64,000 nt of DNA from Blautia_A ammoniilytica (GTDB lineage: Bacteria; Bacillota; Clostridia; Lachnospirales; Lachnospiraceae). The translations under genes and the position numbers were made by a program. The DNA is taken from NCBI RefSeq assembly GCF_025566965.1, contig NZ_JAOQJL010000002.1, positions 62,001-126,000 on the forward strand. The letters run 5' to 3'. The notes below the pieces were generated by a model. It did not search any database and was not told where the DNA came from. It saw only the letters and a program-made list of their open reading frames with translations. Positions 17,848 through 27,448 of this stretch are shown here, one piece after another (the stretch's first letter is position 1; every line of letters starts with the position of its first letter).

Positions 17848-20800
17848 ATGAGAGAAGTGGCAAATGACCAGCAGGGTCTTTACCGCCCGGAATTTGAGCA
17901 TGATAACTGCGGAATTGGTGCAGTTGTAAATATTAAAGGTAAAAAAAGCCATGAAACGGTTGCAAATGCCCTGCGTATTGTAGAAAATCTGGATCATCGT
18001 GCAGGAAAGGATGCAGAAGGAAAAACCGGAGATGGTGTGGGAATCCTTTTGCAGATTTCTCATAAATTTTTCAAAAAAGCCTGTAAGAAAGAAGGCATTG
18101 AGATTGGAGGGGAAAGAGAGTACGGAATTGGACAGTTCTTTTTCCCGCAGCAGGAAATCAAGCGTGCCCAGGCAAAGAAAATGTTTGAGATCATTGTGGA
18201 AAAAGAAGGTCTGGAATTCCTTGGATGGCGTACAGTGCCCACTGTACCGGATGTACTTGGACACAAAGCACGTGAGTGTATGCCCTATATCATGCAGGCA
18301 TTTATTAAAAAACCAGATGATGTGGAGAAGGGTCTTGATTTTGACAGGAAACTGTATATTGTCCGCAGGGAGTTTGAACAGTCCAATGACAATACCTATG
18401 TAGTATCTATGAGCAGCAGGACCATTGTATACAAAGGTATGTTTCTGGTTGGACAGCTTCGCACCTTTTTTGAAGATCTTCAGAGCCTGGATTATGAATC
18501 TGCCATTGCAGTGGTTCATTCCCGTTTCAGTACTAATACAAATCCAAGCTGGGAACGTGCACATCCTAACCGTCTGATCGTACATAATGGTGAGATCAAT
18601 ACGATCCGTGGTAATGCAGATAAGATGCTTGCCAGAGAAGAAAATATGGAATCCCCATATCTGAGCCAGGAAATGTCTAAGGTGCTTCCGGTTGTGAACA
18701 GAAGCGGTTCCGACTCAGCAATGCTGGACAATACGCTGGAGTTTCTGATGATGAGCGGCATGGATCTGCCACTTGCAGTGATGATCACCATTCCTGAGCC
18801 ATGGGCAAATAATGATACTATTTCTCAGGAAAAACGGGATTTTTATCAGTATTATGCAACTATGATGGAGCCATGGGACGGACCTGCGTCCATTCTGTTT
18901 TCAGATGGTGATGTGATGGGAGCTGTCCTTGATCGAAATGGTCTTCGCCCATCCAGATACTATGTTACATCTGATGGATATGTGATCTTGTCCTCTGAGG
19001 TAGGCGTTCTTCCTGTGCCGGAAGAAAAAATTGTATTAAAAGAACGTCTTCATCCTGGGAAAATGCTTCTTGTGGATACTGTACAGGGCAAGATTATTGA
19101 TGATAATGACCTTAAAGAAATGTATGCAAAAAAACAACCATACGGAGAGTGGCTGGACAGCAATCTTCTGCATCTGAAGGATATCCATATCCCAAATGAG
19201 AGAATCGAGGAATACACAGAAGAACAAAGAGCCCGCCTTCAGAAGGCTTTTGGATATACCTATGAGCAATACCGGACTTCAATCCGCAATATGGCATTAA
19301 ATGGCGCAGAGAGTATTGGAGCAATGGGTGTGGATACGCCTCTGGCTGTTCTTTCCAAACAAAATCGTCCTCTGTTTGATTACTTTAAGCAGCTTTTTGC
19401 ACAGGTAACAAATCCGCCTATTGATGCTATCCGTGAGGAAATCGTTACCAGTACCAGCGTATATGTTGGAAAGGATGGAAACCTGTTGGAGCAGAATGCA
19501 GAAAACTGTCAGGTATTAAAAATCAACAATCCTATCCTTACCAATACAGATATGCTTAAAATCAAGGAAATGCACTATGAAGGCTTTAAGGTCGCCGTTG
19601 TTTCCACTCTTTATTATAAAAGCACCAAGCTGGAGCGTGCCATTGACCGACTGTTTGTGGAGGTAGATAAGGCATATCGTGACGGAGCCAATATTCTGGT
19701 ACTTTCTGACCGTGGGGTAGATGAAAACCATATGCCTATTCCGTCACTTCTGGCAGTATCCGCTGTGCATCAGCATTTGGTAAAAACTAAGAAAAGCACT
19801 TCCCTTGCAATTATCCTGGAGTCTGGAGAGCCAAGAGAGGTACATCATTTTGCAACCCTTCTGGGCTATGGTGCAAGTGCTATTAATCCGTATCTTGCAC
19901 AGGAAACGATCCGTGAATTGATCGATACCCATATGCTGGAAAAAGACTATTATGCAGCAGTCAATGATTACAATCAGGCAGTGCTTGGCGGTATTGTAAA
20001 AATTGCTTCTAAGATGGGTATTTCCACTATTCAGTCCTATCAGGGATCTCAGATTTTTGAGGCTATTGGTGTATCTCAGGATGTGATCGATAAATATTTT
20101 ACAGGAACAGTCAGCCGTGTAGGCGGTATTACACTGGAAGATATTGAGGACAATGTAGAACGTCTCCATTCCGAGGCATTTGATCCGCTGGGGCTGGCTA
20201 CAGATCTTACTCTTGACAGTGTAGGAGCTCATAAGATGAGAAGCCAGGGAGAGGAGCATAAATACAATCCTCAGACCATTTCCCTTCTTCAACAGGCTAC
20301 ATGGACAGGCAGCTATGATTTGTTTAAAGAATATACAAAAAAGGTTGATGAAGAAAACCATGGCAATTTAAGAGGCCTGATGGATTTTAAATACGCCAAA
20401 GAGCCTGTGCCTATGGAGGAAGTGGAAAGTGTTGATGAGATCGTAAAACACTTTAAAACAGGAGCAATGTCTTATGGTTCCATTTCTCAGGAAGCACATG
20501 AAACACTTGCCATTGCCATGAATCATCTTCATGGAAAATCCAATACAGGAGAGGGTGGCGAAAGTGAGGAACGTCTGGATTCAGCAGGAACAGACAATGA
20601 TCGCTGCTCTGCCATCAAGCAGGTTGCCAGCGGACGTTTTGGTGTTACCAGCCGTTATCTGGTATCTGCACGTGAGATCCAGATCAAGATGGCACAGGGA
20701 GCAAAGCCTGGTGAAGGCGGACATCTGCCTGCAAAGAAGGTATATCCATGGGTAGCCAAGACCAGGCATTCCACACCAGGAGTAAGTCTGATCTCTCCGC

Positions 20801-22392
20801 CGCCACATCATGATATTTATTCCATTGAGGATTTGGCTGAACTGATCTATGATCTGAAAAATGCCAATAAATATGCAGATATCTCAGTAAAGCTTGTATC
20901 TGAAGCAGGTGTGGGAACGGTTGCAGCCGGTGTTGCCAAGGCTGGAGCACAGGTGATCCTGATTTCCGGTTATGATGGCGGTACAGGAGCTGCACCAAGA
21001 AGTTCCATCCATAATGCCGGACTTCCCTGGGAACTGGGACTTGCCGAAACACACCAGACACTTCTGATGAACGGATTACGTAACCGTGTACGTATTGAAA
21101 CAGATGGAAAGCTGATGAGCGGTCGAGATGTGGCAGTGGCAGCTCTCCTTGGAGCAGAGGAATTTGGATTTGCAACTGCACCTCTTGTAACAATGGGCTG
21201 TGTGATGATGCGTGTATGTAATCTGGATACCTGCCCGGTAGGTGTGGCAACACAGAATCCGGAGCTGCGTAAAAGATTTAAAGGAAAACCAGAATACGTA
21301 GAGAATTTCATGCGTTTTATCGCACAAGAATTAAGGGAATATATGTCAAAGATAGGCGTTCGTACCCTAGAAGAAATGGTGGGACGTACAGATCTTCTGG
21401 TTGCATCTGATAAGGTAAAGGAGCCTCATAAGGGCAAAGTGGATCTGACTGCTATTTTGAATAATCCATATGCGGCAAAAGGGGAAAAGGTTACTTTTGA
21501 TCCGAAAGCAGAGTTCAATTTTGAACTGGAAAAAACATTGGACGAAAAAGTGCTTCTTAAAAAATGCGGTAAAAATATTGTAAGTGGAAGCAAAACAGAA
21601 ATCTCTGTAAATGTTACAAATACAGACAGGGCTTTTGGAACAATTCTGGGTGCAGAGATCACTAGAAATCATAAAAAAGGTCTGGCAGAAGATACAATTG
21701 TAGTCAACTGTACCGGTGCAGGCGGACAGAGTTTTGGTGCGTTTATTCCTAAGGGGCTTACCCTGAAGCTTACTGGTGACAGCAATGATTATTTTGGAAA
21801 AGGGCTTTCAGGTGGAAAGCTTGTAGTAAAGGTTCCGGAAAAAGCCGGTTACAAAGCAGAGGATAATATTATTGTAGGAAATGTTGCACTGTATGGTGCT
21901 ACCAGCGGAACTGCATTTATTAACGGAATGGCTGGAGAGCGTTTTGCAGTACGTAACTCTGGAGCGTATGCAGTTGTAGAAGGTGTTGGTGAGCACGGAT
22001 GTGAGTACATGACCGGCGGTCGTGTGGTTGTTCTTGGCAAAACCGGGAAAAACTTTGCAGCAGGTATGAGCGGTGGTATCGCCTATGTGCTGGACGTGGA
22101 CAATGTGCTTTACAAGAATCTGAATAAAGCCATGATCTCCATTGAAAAGGTTGAGAACAAATATGATAAAAAGGAACTGCGGGATCTGATTGAAGCCCAT
22201 GTACAGGCTACCGGCTCAAAACTGGGGGCAAAGGTGCTGGCAGACTTTGACGAATATCTTCCTCATTTCAAAAAGCTGATTCCAAATGAGTATAAACATA
22301 TGGTGACTTTAAGTGCAAAGCTGGAAGAAAAAGGATTGAACAGCGAACAGGCACAGATGGAAGCGTTTTATGAAAGTATTAGGAGGGCATAA
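17848..22392 (+). CDS. gltB: Glutamate synthase, large (alpha) subunit
   Basis: A 1514-residue GOGAT large subunit. It releases ammonia from glutamine and reductively aminates 2-oxoglutarate. The class II amidotransferase begins at Cys21 (HDNCGIGAV) after a 20-residue propeptide. FMN-barrel segments follow (ISGYDGGTGAAPRSS), then the 3Fe-4S cysteines (CNLDTCPVGVATQNPELRKRF) and a C-terminal beta-helix (NCTGAGGQSFGAF, GATSGTAFINGMAGERFAVRNSG). gltD follows after 2 bases. It ties the glutamine made by the neighbouring synthetases to glutamate. Confidence 0.97.
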   Translation: MREVANDQQGLYRPEFEHDNCGIGAVVNIKGKKSHETVANALRIVENLDHRAGKDAEGKTGDGVGILLQISHKFFKKACKKEGIEIGGEREYGIGQFFFPQQEIKRAQAKKMFEIIVEKEGLEFLGWRTVPTVPDVLGHKARECMPYIMQAFIKKPDDVEKGLDFDRKLYIVRREFEQSNDNTYVVSMSSRTIVYKGMFLVGQLRTFFEDLQSLDYESAIAVVHSRFSTNTNPSWERAHPNRLIVHNGEINTIRGNADKMLAREENMESPYLSQEMSKVLPVVNRSGSDSAMLDNTLEFLMMSGMDLPLAVMITIPEPWANNDTISQEKRDFYQYYATMMEPWDGPASILFSDGDVMGAVLDRNGLRPSRYYVTSDGYVILSSEVGVLPVPEEKIVLKERLHPGKMLLVDTVQGKIIDDNDLKEMYAKKQPYGEWLDSNLLHLKDIHIPNERIEEYTEEQRARLQKAFGYTYEQYRTSIRNMALNGAESIGAMGVDTPLAVLSKQNRPLFDYFKQLFAQVTNPPIDAIREEIVTSTSVYVGKDGNLLEQNAENCQVLKINNPILTNTDMLKIKEMHYEGFKVAVVSTLYYKSTKLERAIDRLFVEVDKAYRDGANILVLSDRGVDENHMPIPSLLAVSAVHQHLVKTKKSTSLAIILESGEPREVHHFATLLGYGASAINPYLAQETIRELIDTHMLEKDYYAAVNDYNQAVLGGIVKIASKMGISTIQSYQGSQIFEAIGVSQDVIDKYFTGTVSRVGGITLEDIEDNVERLHSEAFDPLGLATDLTLDSVGAHKMRSQGEEHKYNPQTISLLQQATWTGSYDLFKEYTKKVDEENHGNLRGLMDFKYAKEPVPMEEVESVDEIVKHFKTGAMSYGSISQEAHETLAIAMNHLHGKSNTGEGGESEERLDSAGTDNDRCSAIKQVASGRFGVTSRYLVSAREIQIKMAQGAKPGEGGHLPAKKVYPWVAKTRHSTPGVSLISPPPHHDIYSIEDLAELIYDLKNANKYADISVKLVSEAGVGTVAAGVAKAGAQVILISGYDGGTGAAPRSSIHNAGLPWELGLAETHQTLLMNGLRNRVRIETDGKLMSGRDVAVAALLGAEEFGFATAPLVTMGCVMMRVCNLDTCPVGVATQNPELRKRFKGKPEYVENFMRFIAQELREYMSKIGVRTLEEMVGRTDLLVASDKVKEPHKGKVDLTAILNNPYAAKGEKVTFDPKAEFNFELEKTLDEKVLLKKCGKNIVSGSKTEISVNVTNTDRAFGTILGAEITRNHKKGLAEDTIVVNCTGAGGQSFGAFIPKGLTLKLTGDSNDYFGKGLSGGKLVVKVPEKAGYKAEDNIIVGNVALYGATSGTAFINGMAGERFAVRNSGAYAVVEGVGEHGCEYMTGGRVVVLGKTGKNFAAGMSGGIAYVLDVDNVLYKNLNKAMISIEKVENKYDKKELRDLIEAHVQATGSKLGAKVLADFDEYLPHFKKLIPNEYKHMVTLSAKLEEKGLNSEQAQMEAFYESIRRA

Positions 22393-22394
22393 CC

Positions 22395-23879
22395 GTGGGA
22401 AAACCAACTGGATTTTTAGATTACGACAGAGAGACGGCAAAGGTTCTGCCGCCGAAAGTAAGAATTGCTGATTTTAAGGAATTTCGTATTCCGTTAAATA
22501 AAGAAAAACAAAAACTTCAGGGGGCACGCTGTATGGCATGCGGAGTTCCCTTCTGCCAGTCGGGCATGATGCTTGGAGGAATGGCTTCCGGCTGTCCGCT
22601 GCATAACCTTGTACCGGAAACAAATGATCTGGTATATACAGGCAATTGGAAACAGGCATTCTTAAGACTGAGCAAGACCCATTCCTTCCCGGAATTTACA
22701 TCAAGGGTGTGCCCTGCACTGTGCGAGGCTGCATGTACCTGTAATATTAACGGAGAGCCTGTATCTACCAAAGAAAATGAACGTGCCATTATTGAGACTG
22801 CTTATGCAAATGGCTGGGTAAAGCCTCAGATCCCAAAGGTGCGTACAGGCAAGTCCATTGCAGTAGTTGGCAGTGGCCCTTCCGGACTTGCCGCAGCACA
22901 GCAGTTGAACCGTAGAGGCCATCAGGTAACTGTATATGAAAGAAACGACCGGATCGGCGGGCTGCTCCGCTATGGAATCCCGAATATGAAGCTGGATAAA
23001 TCTGTGATCGACCGCAGGATCCACTTAATGGAAGAAGAGGGAGTTAAGTTCATAACAGGAGTCAATGTTGGTGTGGATATTACGCCTGCAGAGCTGCTGA
23101 AACAGTATGACCGTGTGATTCTTGCCTGTGGTGCATCCAATCCAAGGGATATCAAGGTTCCTGGAAGAGAAGCAAAAGGTATTTATTTTGCAGTAGATTT
23201 CCTTTCTAAGGTTACAAAAACACTTTTGGATTCTGATTTCCAGAAAGCACCTTATGAGGAAGCGAAGGGAAAACATGTGCTTGTGATCGGAGGAGGAGAT
23301 ACAGGAAATGACTGTGTAGGTACTTCCATCCGTTTGGGAGCAAAATCCGTTACCCAGCTGGAAATGATGCCAATGCCGCCTGTACACAGGGCGCCGAATA
23401 ATCCATGGCCACAGTGGCCAAGAGTGCTGAAAACAGATTACGGTCAGGAAGAGGCCATTGCTGTATTCGGTCATGATCCAAGGGTTTATCAGACAACAGT
23501 AAAGGAATTTATTGCTGATAAAAACGGAAATGTATGCCAGGCAAAGATCGTTAAGCTGAAAAGTGAGAAAGATCCTAAAACTGGCCGCATGATGATGGTA
23601 CCTGTAGAAGGAACAGAAGAAGTGATCCCGGCAGAACTGGTACTGATCGCAGCCGGTTTCCTTGGAAGCCAGAAATATGTGACAGATGCATTTAAGGTAG
23701 CAGTAAACGGACGTACCAATGTGGAAACAAAACCGAATGGATATGAAACAAGTGTGGAGCGTGTGTTTACAGCAGGAGACATGCATAGAGGCCAGTCTTT
23801 GGTGGTTTGGGCGATCCGTGAAGGCAGAGAAGCTGCCAAAGCAGTGGATGAATCTCTGATGGGATATTCATATCTGTAA
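22395..23879 (+). CDS. gltD: Glutamate synthase, small (beta) subunit
   Basis: A 494-residue NAD(P)H-oxidising flavoprotein that feeds electrons to GltB. N-terminal cysteines for Fe-S clusters are seen (CMACGVPFC, VCPALCEAACTC). Two dinucleotide folds follow: VVGSGPSGLAAA for FAD and VIGGGDTGNDC for NADPH. It starts with GTG at 22395, 2 bases after the gltB stop, and AGGAGGG lies in the end of gltB, so translation is coupled. A terminator follows. Confidence 0.96.
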   Translation: MGKPTGFLDYDRETAKVLPPKVRIADFKEFRIPLNKEKQKLQGARCMACGVPFCQSGMMLGGMASGCPLHNLVPETNDLVYTGNWKQAFLRLSKTHSFPEFTSRVCPALCEAACTCNINGEPVSTKENERAIIETAYANGWVKPQIPKVRTGKSIAVVGSGPSGLAAAQQLNRRGHQVTVYERNDRIGGLLRYGIPNMKLDKSVIDRRIHLMEEEGVKFITGVNVGVDITPAELLKQYDRVILACGASNPRDIKVPGREAKGIYFAVDFLSKVTKTLLDSDFQKAPYEEAKGKHVLVIGGGDTGNDCVGTSIRLGAKSVTQLEMMPMPPVHRAPNNPWPQWPRVLKTDYGQEEAIAVFGHDPRVYQTTVKEFIADKNGNVCQAKIVKLKSEKDPKTGRMMMVPVEGTEEVIPAELVLIAAGFLGSQKYVTDAFKVAVNGRTNVETKPNGYETSVERVFTAGDMHRGQSLVVWAIREGREAAKAVDESLMGYSYL

Positions 23880-23920
23880 ACTTGTAACTGTCCGGCACCA
23901 TCACAGTTGCAGGCATAATG

Positions 23921-23966
23921 ATACAGCTGCAAAGCTTTTTAAGGCTTTTGTGGCTGTATTTTTTTT
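23921..23966 (+). terminator. Terminator of pyrG-gltBD
   Basis: ATACAGC (23921-23927) pairs with GCTGTAT (23953-23959). Inner GCAAAGC/GCTTTTGT pairing extends the stem, and eight Ts follow. Confidence 0.75.
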
Positions 23967-23986
23967 GATTCACAGTGATAAAGGAG

Positions 23987-24015
23987 TTGACAACAAATAA
24001 TGCCGTTGCTATAAT
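23987..24015 (+). promoter_or_regulatory. glnA promoter
   Basis: A consensus TTGACA (23987-23992), a 17-base spacer and TATAAT (24010-24015). TGTTCA-ACA-TGAACA (24015-24029), a perfect inverted repeat, covers the expected start site and could be a regulator site or the first hairpin of the leader. Confidence 0.75.
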
Positions 24016-24028
24016 GTTCAACATGAAC

Positions 24029-24073
24029 AAGGGCGTTCTTCATACAGATGTTGTATGAAGTATGCTCTTTTTT
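24029..24073 (+). terminator. glnA leader terminator (attenuator candidate)
   Basis: 24029-24046 pairs with 24052-24069 (9 bp perfect, a short mismatch zone, then 6 bp) around a five-base loop, ending in six Ts. It sits between the promoter and the glnA ATG at 24094. An antiterminator-type ANTAR gene lies directly downstream of glnA. Confidence 0.75.
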
Positions 24074-24093
24074 ATTATAAAGGAGAGAATGAG

Positions 24094-25416
24094 ATGGGGA
24101 ATTATACACGAGAAGAAGTTTTACAGATGGCGGAGGATGAAGATGTAGAGTTTATCCGATTGCAGTTTACGGATATGTTTGGAACATTGAAAAATATAGC
24201 CATAACCGCAAGAGAGCTTCCAAGGGCATTAAATAATGAATGCGTGGTAGATGGATCTTTTATTGCAGGGATCGCAGGAGAAAAAGAACCGGATATGTAT
24301 CTTTATCCGGATCTTGACACCTTTACTATCCTCCCATGGCGCCCCCAGCAGGGAAAGGTTGCCAGACTGTTGTGCGATATTTATACACCGGACGGAAAGC
24401 CAAATGAACGCAGCTCCAGATATATATTAGAAAGAACAGCTGCAATGGCAGAGCAGAAGGGCTATACCTGCTATATTGACCCGGAATGTGAATTTTTCCT
24501 GTTCCATACAGACGATAATGGAGTACCTACCACACTGACTCATGAGAAGGCAGGTTATCTGGATATCAGTCCTGTGGATCTGGGAGAGAATGCAAGAAGA
24601 GATATGGTGCTGAATCTGGAGGATATGGGCATGGAGATCGAATCCTCCCATCATGAGACTGCACCGGCACAGCATGAGATCGACTTCAGATGTGATGAGA
24701 TCCGTAAAATGGCTGACCACATTATGACCTTTAAAATGGCAGTGCGGACCATTGCAAAGCGTCATGGGCTTCATGCTACCTTTATGCCAAAACCTAAAGT
24801 GGATGCTAATGGATCCGGCATGCATATTCGGTTTTCTTTATTTAAAGAGGGCAGAAATATTTTTGTAGATCCAAAGAATCCACAGGAGTTAAGTGAGGAT
24901 GCGTATTACTTTGTTGGCGGCCTTTTGGCTCACAGCAGGGAAATGGCTGTGATCACCAATCCAGTGGTGAATTCTTATAAGCGTCTGGTGCCAGGATATG
25001 AGGCACCTACAGAGCTTACCTGGACTACAAACAATCAGAATTCCCTTATCAGGATTCCAGGTGCCAGAGGAGAACATACAGGGATCGAGTTGAGAAGCCC
25101 GGATGCGGCAGCCAATCCATATCTTGTATTTGCCTGCTGTCTGGCTGCAGGACTGGATGGAATTGAAAAGAAGACCTATCCTACAAAGTCTTCCAATCGT
25201 TCCATGTCTGAATCTGATCAGAAAGCAATGAATATAGGAAATCTTCCGGAGAATCTTTGTGAAGCTGTAGAAGAATTTGAGAACAGCCAGTGGATGAAAG
25301 AGATTCTTGGCAAGGAATTTTGTGAGGAATATACCGCTGCAAAGAAGAAGGAATGGCTTCGTTATACAAGACAGGTGACACAATGGGAGATTGAAGAATA
25401 TCTGTATCGTATTTAA
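24094..25416 (+). CDS. glnA: Glutamine synthetase type I
   Basis: A 440-residue GSI. Seen: the beta-grasp start (DVEFIRLQFTDMFGTLKNI), catalytic segments YIDPECEFFLF, HHETAPAQHEIDFR and KPKVDANGSGMHIRFS, NPVVNSYKRLVPGYEAP, and RIPGARGEHTGIELRSPD. Size and lack of an adenylylation loop suit the GSI-alpha group. Translation is taken from the ATG at 24094, which has AAAGGAG in front. The frame is open from 24055, but that would start inside the leader terminator. It is controlled by a promoter plus attenuator, with an ANTAR gene downstream, as in the glnA-nitR arrangement of solventogenic clostridia. Confidence 0.96.
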   Translation: MGNYTREEVLQMAEDEDVEFIRLQFTDMFGTLKNIAITARELPRALNNECVVDGSFIAGIAGEKEPDMYLYPDLDTFTILPWRPQQGKVARLLCDIYTPDGKPNERSSRYILERTAAMAEQKGYTCYIDPECEFFLFHTDDNGVPTTLTHEKAGYLDISPVDLGENARRDMVLNLEDMGMEIESSHHETAPAQHEIDFRCDEIRKMADHIMTFKMAVRTIAKRHGLHATFMPKPKVDANGSGMHIRFSLFKEGRNIFVDPKNPQELSEDAYYFVGGLLAHSREMAVITNPVVNSYKRLVPGYEAPTELTWTTNNQNSLIRIPGARGEHTGIELRSPDAAANPYLVFACCLAAGLDGIEKKTYPTKSSNRSMSESDQKAMNIGNLPENLCEAVEEFENSQWMKEILGKEFCEEYTAAKKKEWLRYTRQVTQWEIEEYLYRI

Positions 25417-25490
25417 GAATATGAAGCAGGAATACGAAATACCAGCGTGAAGGTTTGTATAACAAAGACGAAAGAGAGTGGCGGGTACGT

Positions 25491-26045
25491 ATGAATAGCA
25501 GCATTGTAATTGCGCTGCCTAAGATCGAAGATGCGAAAAAAATACGGGCGATCCTGATCCGGTATGGTTTTTCTGTGGCTTCAGTGTGCAGCACAGGTGC
25601 AGGTGCTTTGGCAAGCATGTCTGAACTAGATGGGGGAGTCCTAATCTGTGGCTACCATTTGCCGGATATGTATTACCGGGATATATTGGAATATCTGCCT
25701 TCCTATTTTCAGCTGTTGCTGCTTGCATCAGCCAGAGTGATCGGAGAGGCGCCATCTTCCGTCTTATCTGTGGAAATGCCTATGAAAGCCAGTGATCTGG
25801 TAAATACAGTTGATATGGTACTTTCACAGCTGGAAAGACGATGGAAAAAAGACAAGAAACGGCCAAAGCCCCGTAGCTGGAAAGAACAGAATTATATATC
25901 TAATGCAAAATTTTTATTAATGGAGCGAAATCATCTGAATGAAGAGGATGCATACCGTTATATACAGAAATGCAGTATGGATTCCGGTACTAATATGGTA
26001 GAAACAGCACAGATGGTGCTAATGCTCTTATATGATGAAGTATAA
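25491..26045 (+). CDS. ANTAR-domain RNA-binding regulator (NitR-like)
   Basis: A 184-residue protein with a receiver-like N-terminal half and a C-terminal ANTAR domain (NYISNAKFLLMERNHLNEEDAYRYIQK). ANTAR domains bind hairpin RNA and act as antiterminators. The usual phosphoacceptor Asp is replaced: the strand reads VLICGYHLPD, with Gly where Asp is expected, so it is a pseudo-receiver. It lies 74 bases after glnA. A similar gene beside glnA was named nitR in solventogenic Clostridium. Targets here are inferred to be the glnA, and perhaps glnN and amt, leaders. The ATG at 25491 is preferred to a TTG at 25455; neither has a strong ribosome site. Confidence 0.85.
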   Translation: MNSSIVIALPKIEDAKKIRAILIRYGFSVASVCSTGAGALASMSELDGGVLICGYHLPDMYYRDILEYLPSYFQLLLLASARVIGEAPSSVLSVEMPMKASDLVNTVDMVLSQLERRWKKDKKRPKPRSWKEQNYISNAKFLLMERNHLNEEDAYRYIQKCSMDSGTNMVETAQMVLMLLYDEV

Positions 26046-26102
26046 AGTTTAAGAAAATGCCTGAAAGGGCAGCAATTCACTGTGAATATGGAGGATGAGG
26101 AA

Positions 26103-27434
26103 ATGAAATTTTTGGATGGTAAATGGGAAAAGAAAGAATGCAGCTTTGAAGAACTTTTAAGTGACCACATCCTGAATCAGCAGGCTTGTGTGGCAGGTGC
26201 GATTCACAGTATCCGAAATATGGGTGAAATTGCATTCGTAATCTTAAGAAAAAAAGAAGGGCTTTTTCAGACGGTGCTGGAAGAGGGAAAAGCAAATGTT
26301 TCTGTCCGTGATCTGAAAGAAGCCATGACCGTAAGAGTGACAGGAACTGTCAGCCAGGAGGAGCGTGCACCACAGGGCAGAGAGCTTCTGATCTCAAATC
26401 TGGAAGTATTGTCATCACCGGCAGAACCTCTTCCTCTGGCAATTGATAAATGGAAGCTGAATACTTCTCTGGAAGCAAAGCTGAACTTCCGTTCCATTTC
26501 TCTTCGTAACCTTCAGGAAAGGGCAAAATTCAGGATCCAGGAAGGTCTTACAAGGGCTTTTCGAGATTATCTTTATGAACAGGGATTTACAGAGATACAC
26601 ACACCAAAGATCGGTTCCAGAGGAGCTGAAGGTGGTGCAAATATGTTCAAACTCAGTTATTTCCATAAGCCTGCTGTTCTTGCACAAAGCCCGCAGTTTT
26701 ACAAACAGATGATGGTTGGCGTATTTGACCGTGTGTTTGAAACGGGGCCTGTGTTCCGTGCAGAAAAGCATAATACCAAACGTCACCTGAATGAATATAC
26801 AAGCCTTGATTTTGAAATGGGATATATTGACTGTTTTCAGGAGATCATGGCCATGGAGACAGGATATCTTCAGTATGCTATGGAGCTTCTGAAAAAGGAT
26901 TATGCTAAGGAACTGGAAATGCTGAAAGTTCAGCTTCCGGATGTGTCCAGGATTCCACAGGTACGTTTTGATGAAGCAAAACAACTGGTGTCCGAAAAGT
27001 ACAAACGTCAGATCCGTAATCCATTTGACCTGGAGCCTGAAGAAGAAGCCTTGATCGGCCGTTACTTTAAAGAAGAATATGATGCGGATTTTGTATTTGT
27101 AACCCATTATCCTTCTAAAAAACGTCCTTTCTATGCTATGGATGATCCGGAAGGTACCAGGTATACCTTAAGCTTTGATCTTCTGTTCCATGGCCTGGAG
27201 ATCACCACAGGAGGGCAGCGTATCCATGATTACCAGGCACTGTGTGATAAGTTAGCCGCACGAGGTATGGAAACCGAAGGAATGGAGGAGTATCTGGATA
27301 CCTTCAAACATGGAATGCCGCCACATGGTGGATTGGGAATCGGTCTGGAACGTCTTACCATGCAGCTGCTGGGAGAGGATAATGTACGTGAAACATGCCT
27401 GTTCCCAAGAGATATGAACAGGCTGGAGCCATAA
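26103..27434 (+). CDS. aspS: Archaeal-type aspartyl-tRNA synthetase, probably non-discriminating
   Basis: A 443-residue class IIb synthetase of the short archaeal/eukaryal AspRS type; it lacks the GAD insertion of the ~590-residue bacterial enzyme. Seen: an OB-fold anticodon domain (residues ~25-110), motif 2 (FRAEKHNTKRHLNEYTSLDFEM) and motif 3 (GLGIGLERLTM). Discriminating archaeal enzymes carry Trp and Lys at two anticodon-contact sites. Here the matching stretches read VAGAIH and RAPQGR, with no Trp and a Pro, which suggests charging of both tRNA-Asp and tRNA-Asn. gatC, gatA and gatB follow directly and would convert Asp-tRNA-Asn to Asn-tRNA-Asn. GGAGG precedes the ATG at 26103. Confidence 0.87.
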   Translation: MKFLDGKWEKKECSFEELLSDHILNQQACVAGAIHSIRNMGEIAFVILRKKEGLFQTVLEEGKANVSVRDLKEAMTVRVTGTVSQEERAPQGRELLISNLEVLSSPAEPLPLAIDKWKLNTSLEAKLNFRSISLRNLQERAKFRIQEGLTRAFRDYLYEQGFTEIHTPKIGSRGAEGGANMFKLSYFHKPAVLAQSPQFYKQMMVGVFDRVFETGPVFRAEKHNTKRHLNEYTSLDFEMGYIDCFQEIMAMETGYLQYAMELLKKDYAKELEMLKVQLPDVSRIPQVRFDEAKQLVSEKYKRQIRNPFDLEPEEEALIGRYFKEEYDADFVFVTHYPSKKRPFYAMDDPEGTRYTLSFDLLFHGLEITTGGQRIHDYQALCDKLAARGMETEGMEEYLDTFKHGMPPHGGLGIGLERLTMQLLGEDNVRETCLFPRDMNRLEP

Positions 27435-27448
27435 GAGGAGATGGAAAA

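Noticed and set aside
24015..24073. Classical two-hexaloop ANTAR target in the glnA leader
   Set aside because: I looked for two short stems with six-base loops having A at 1 and G at 4. The loops present have five or three bases and do not fit. The same search failed in the glnN and amt leaders.
26046..26102. T-box before aspS-gatCAB
   Set aside because: The gap is only 57 bases and has no T-box sequence; only two tiny hairpins are possible.
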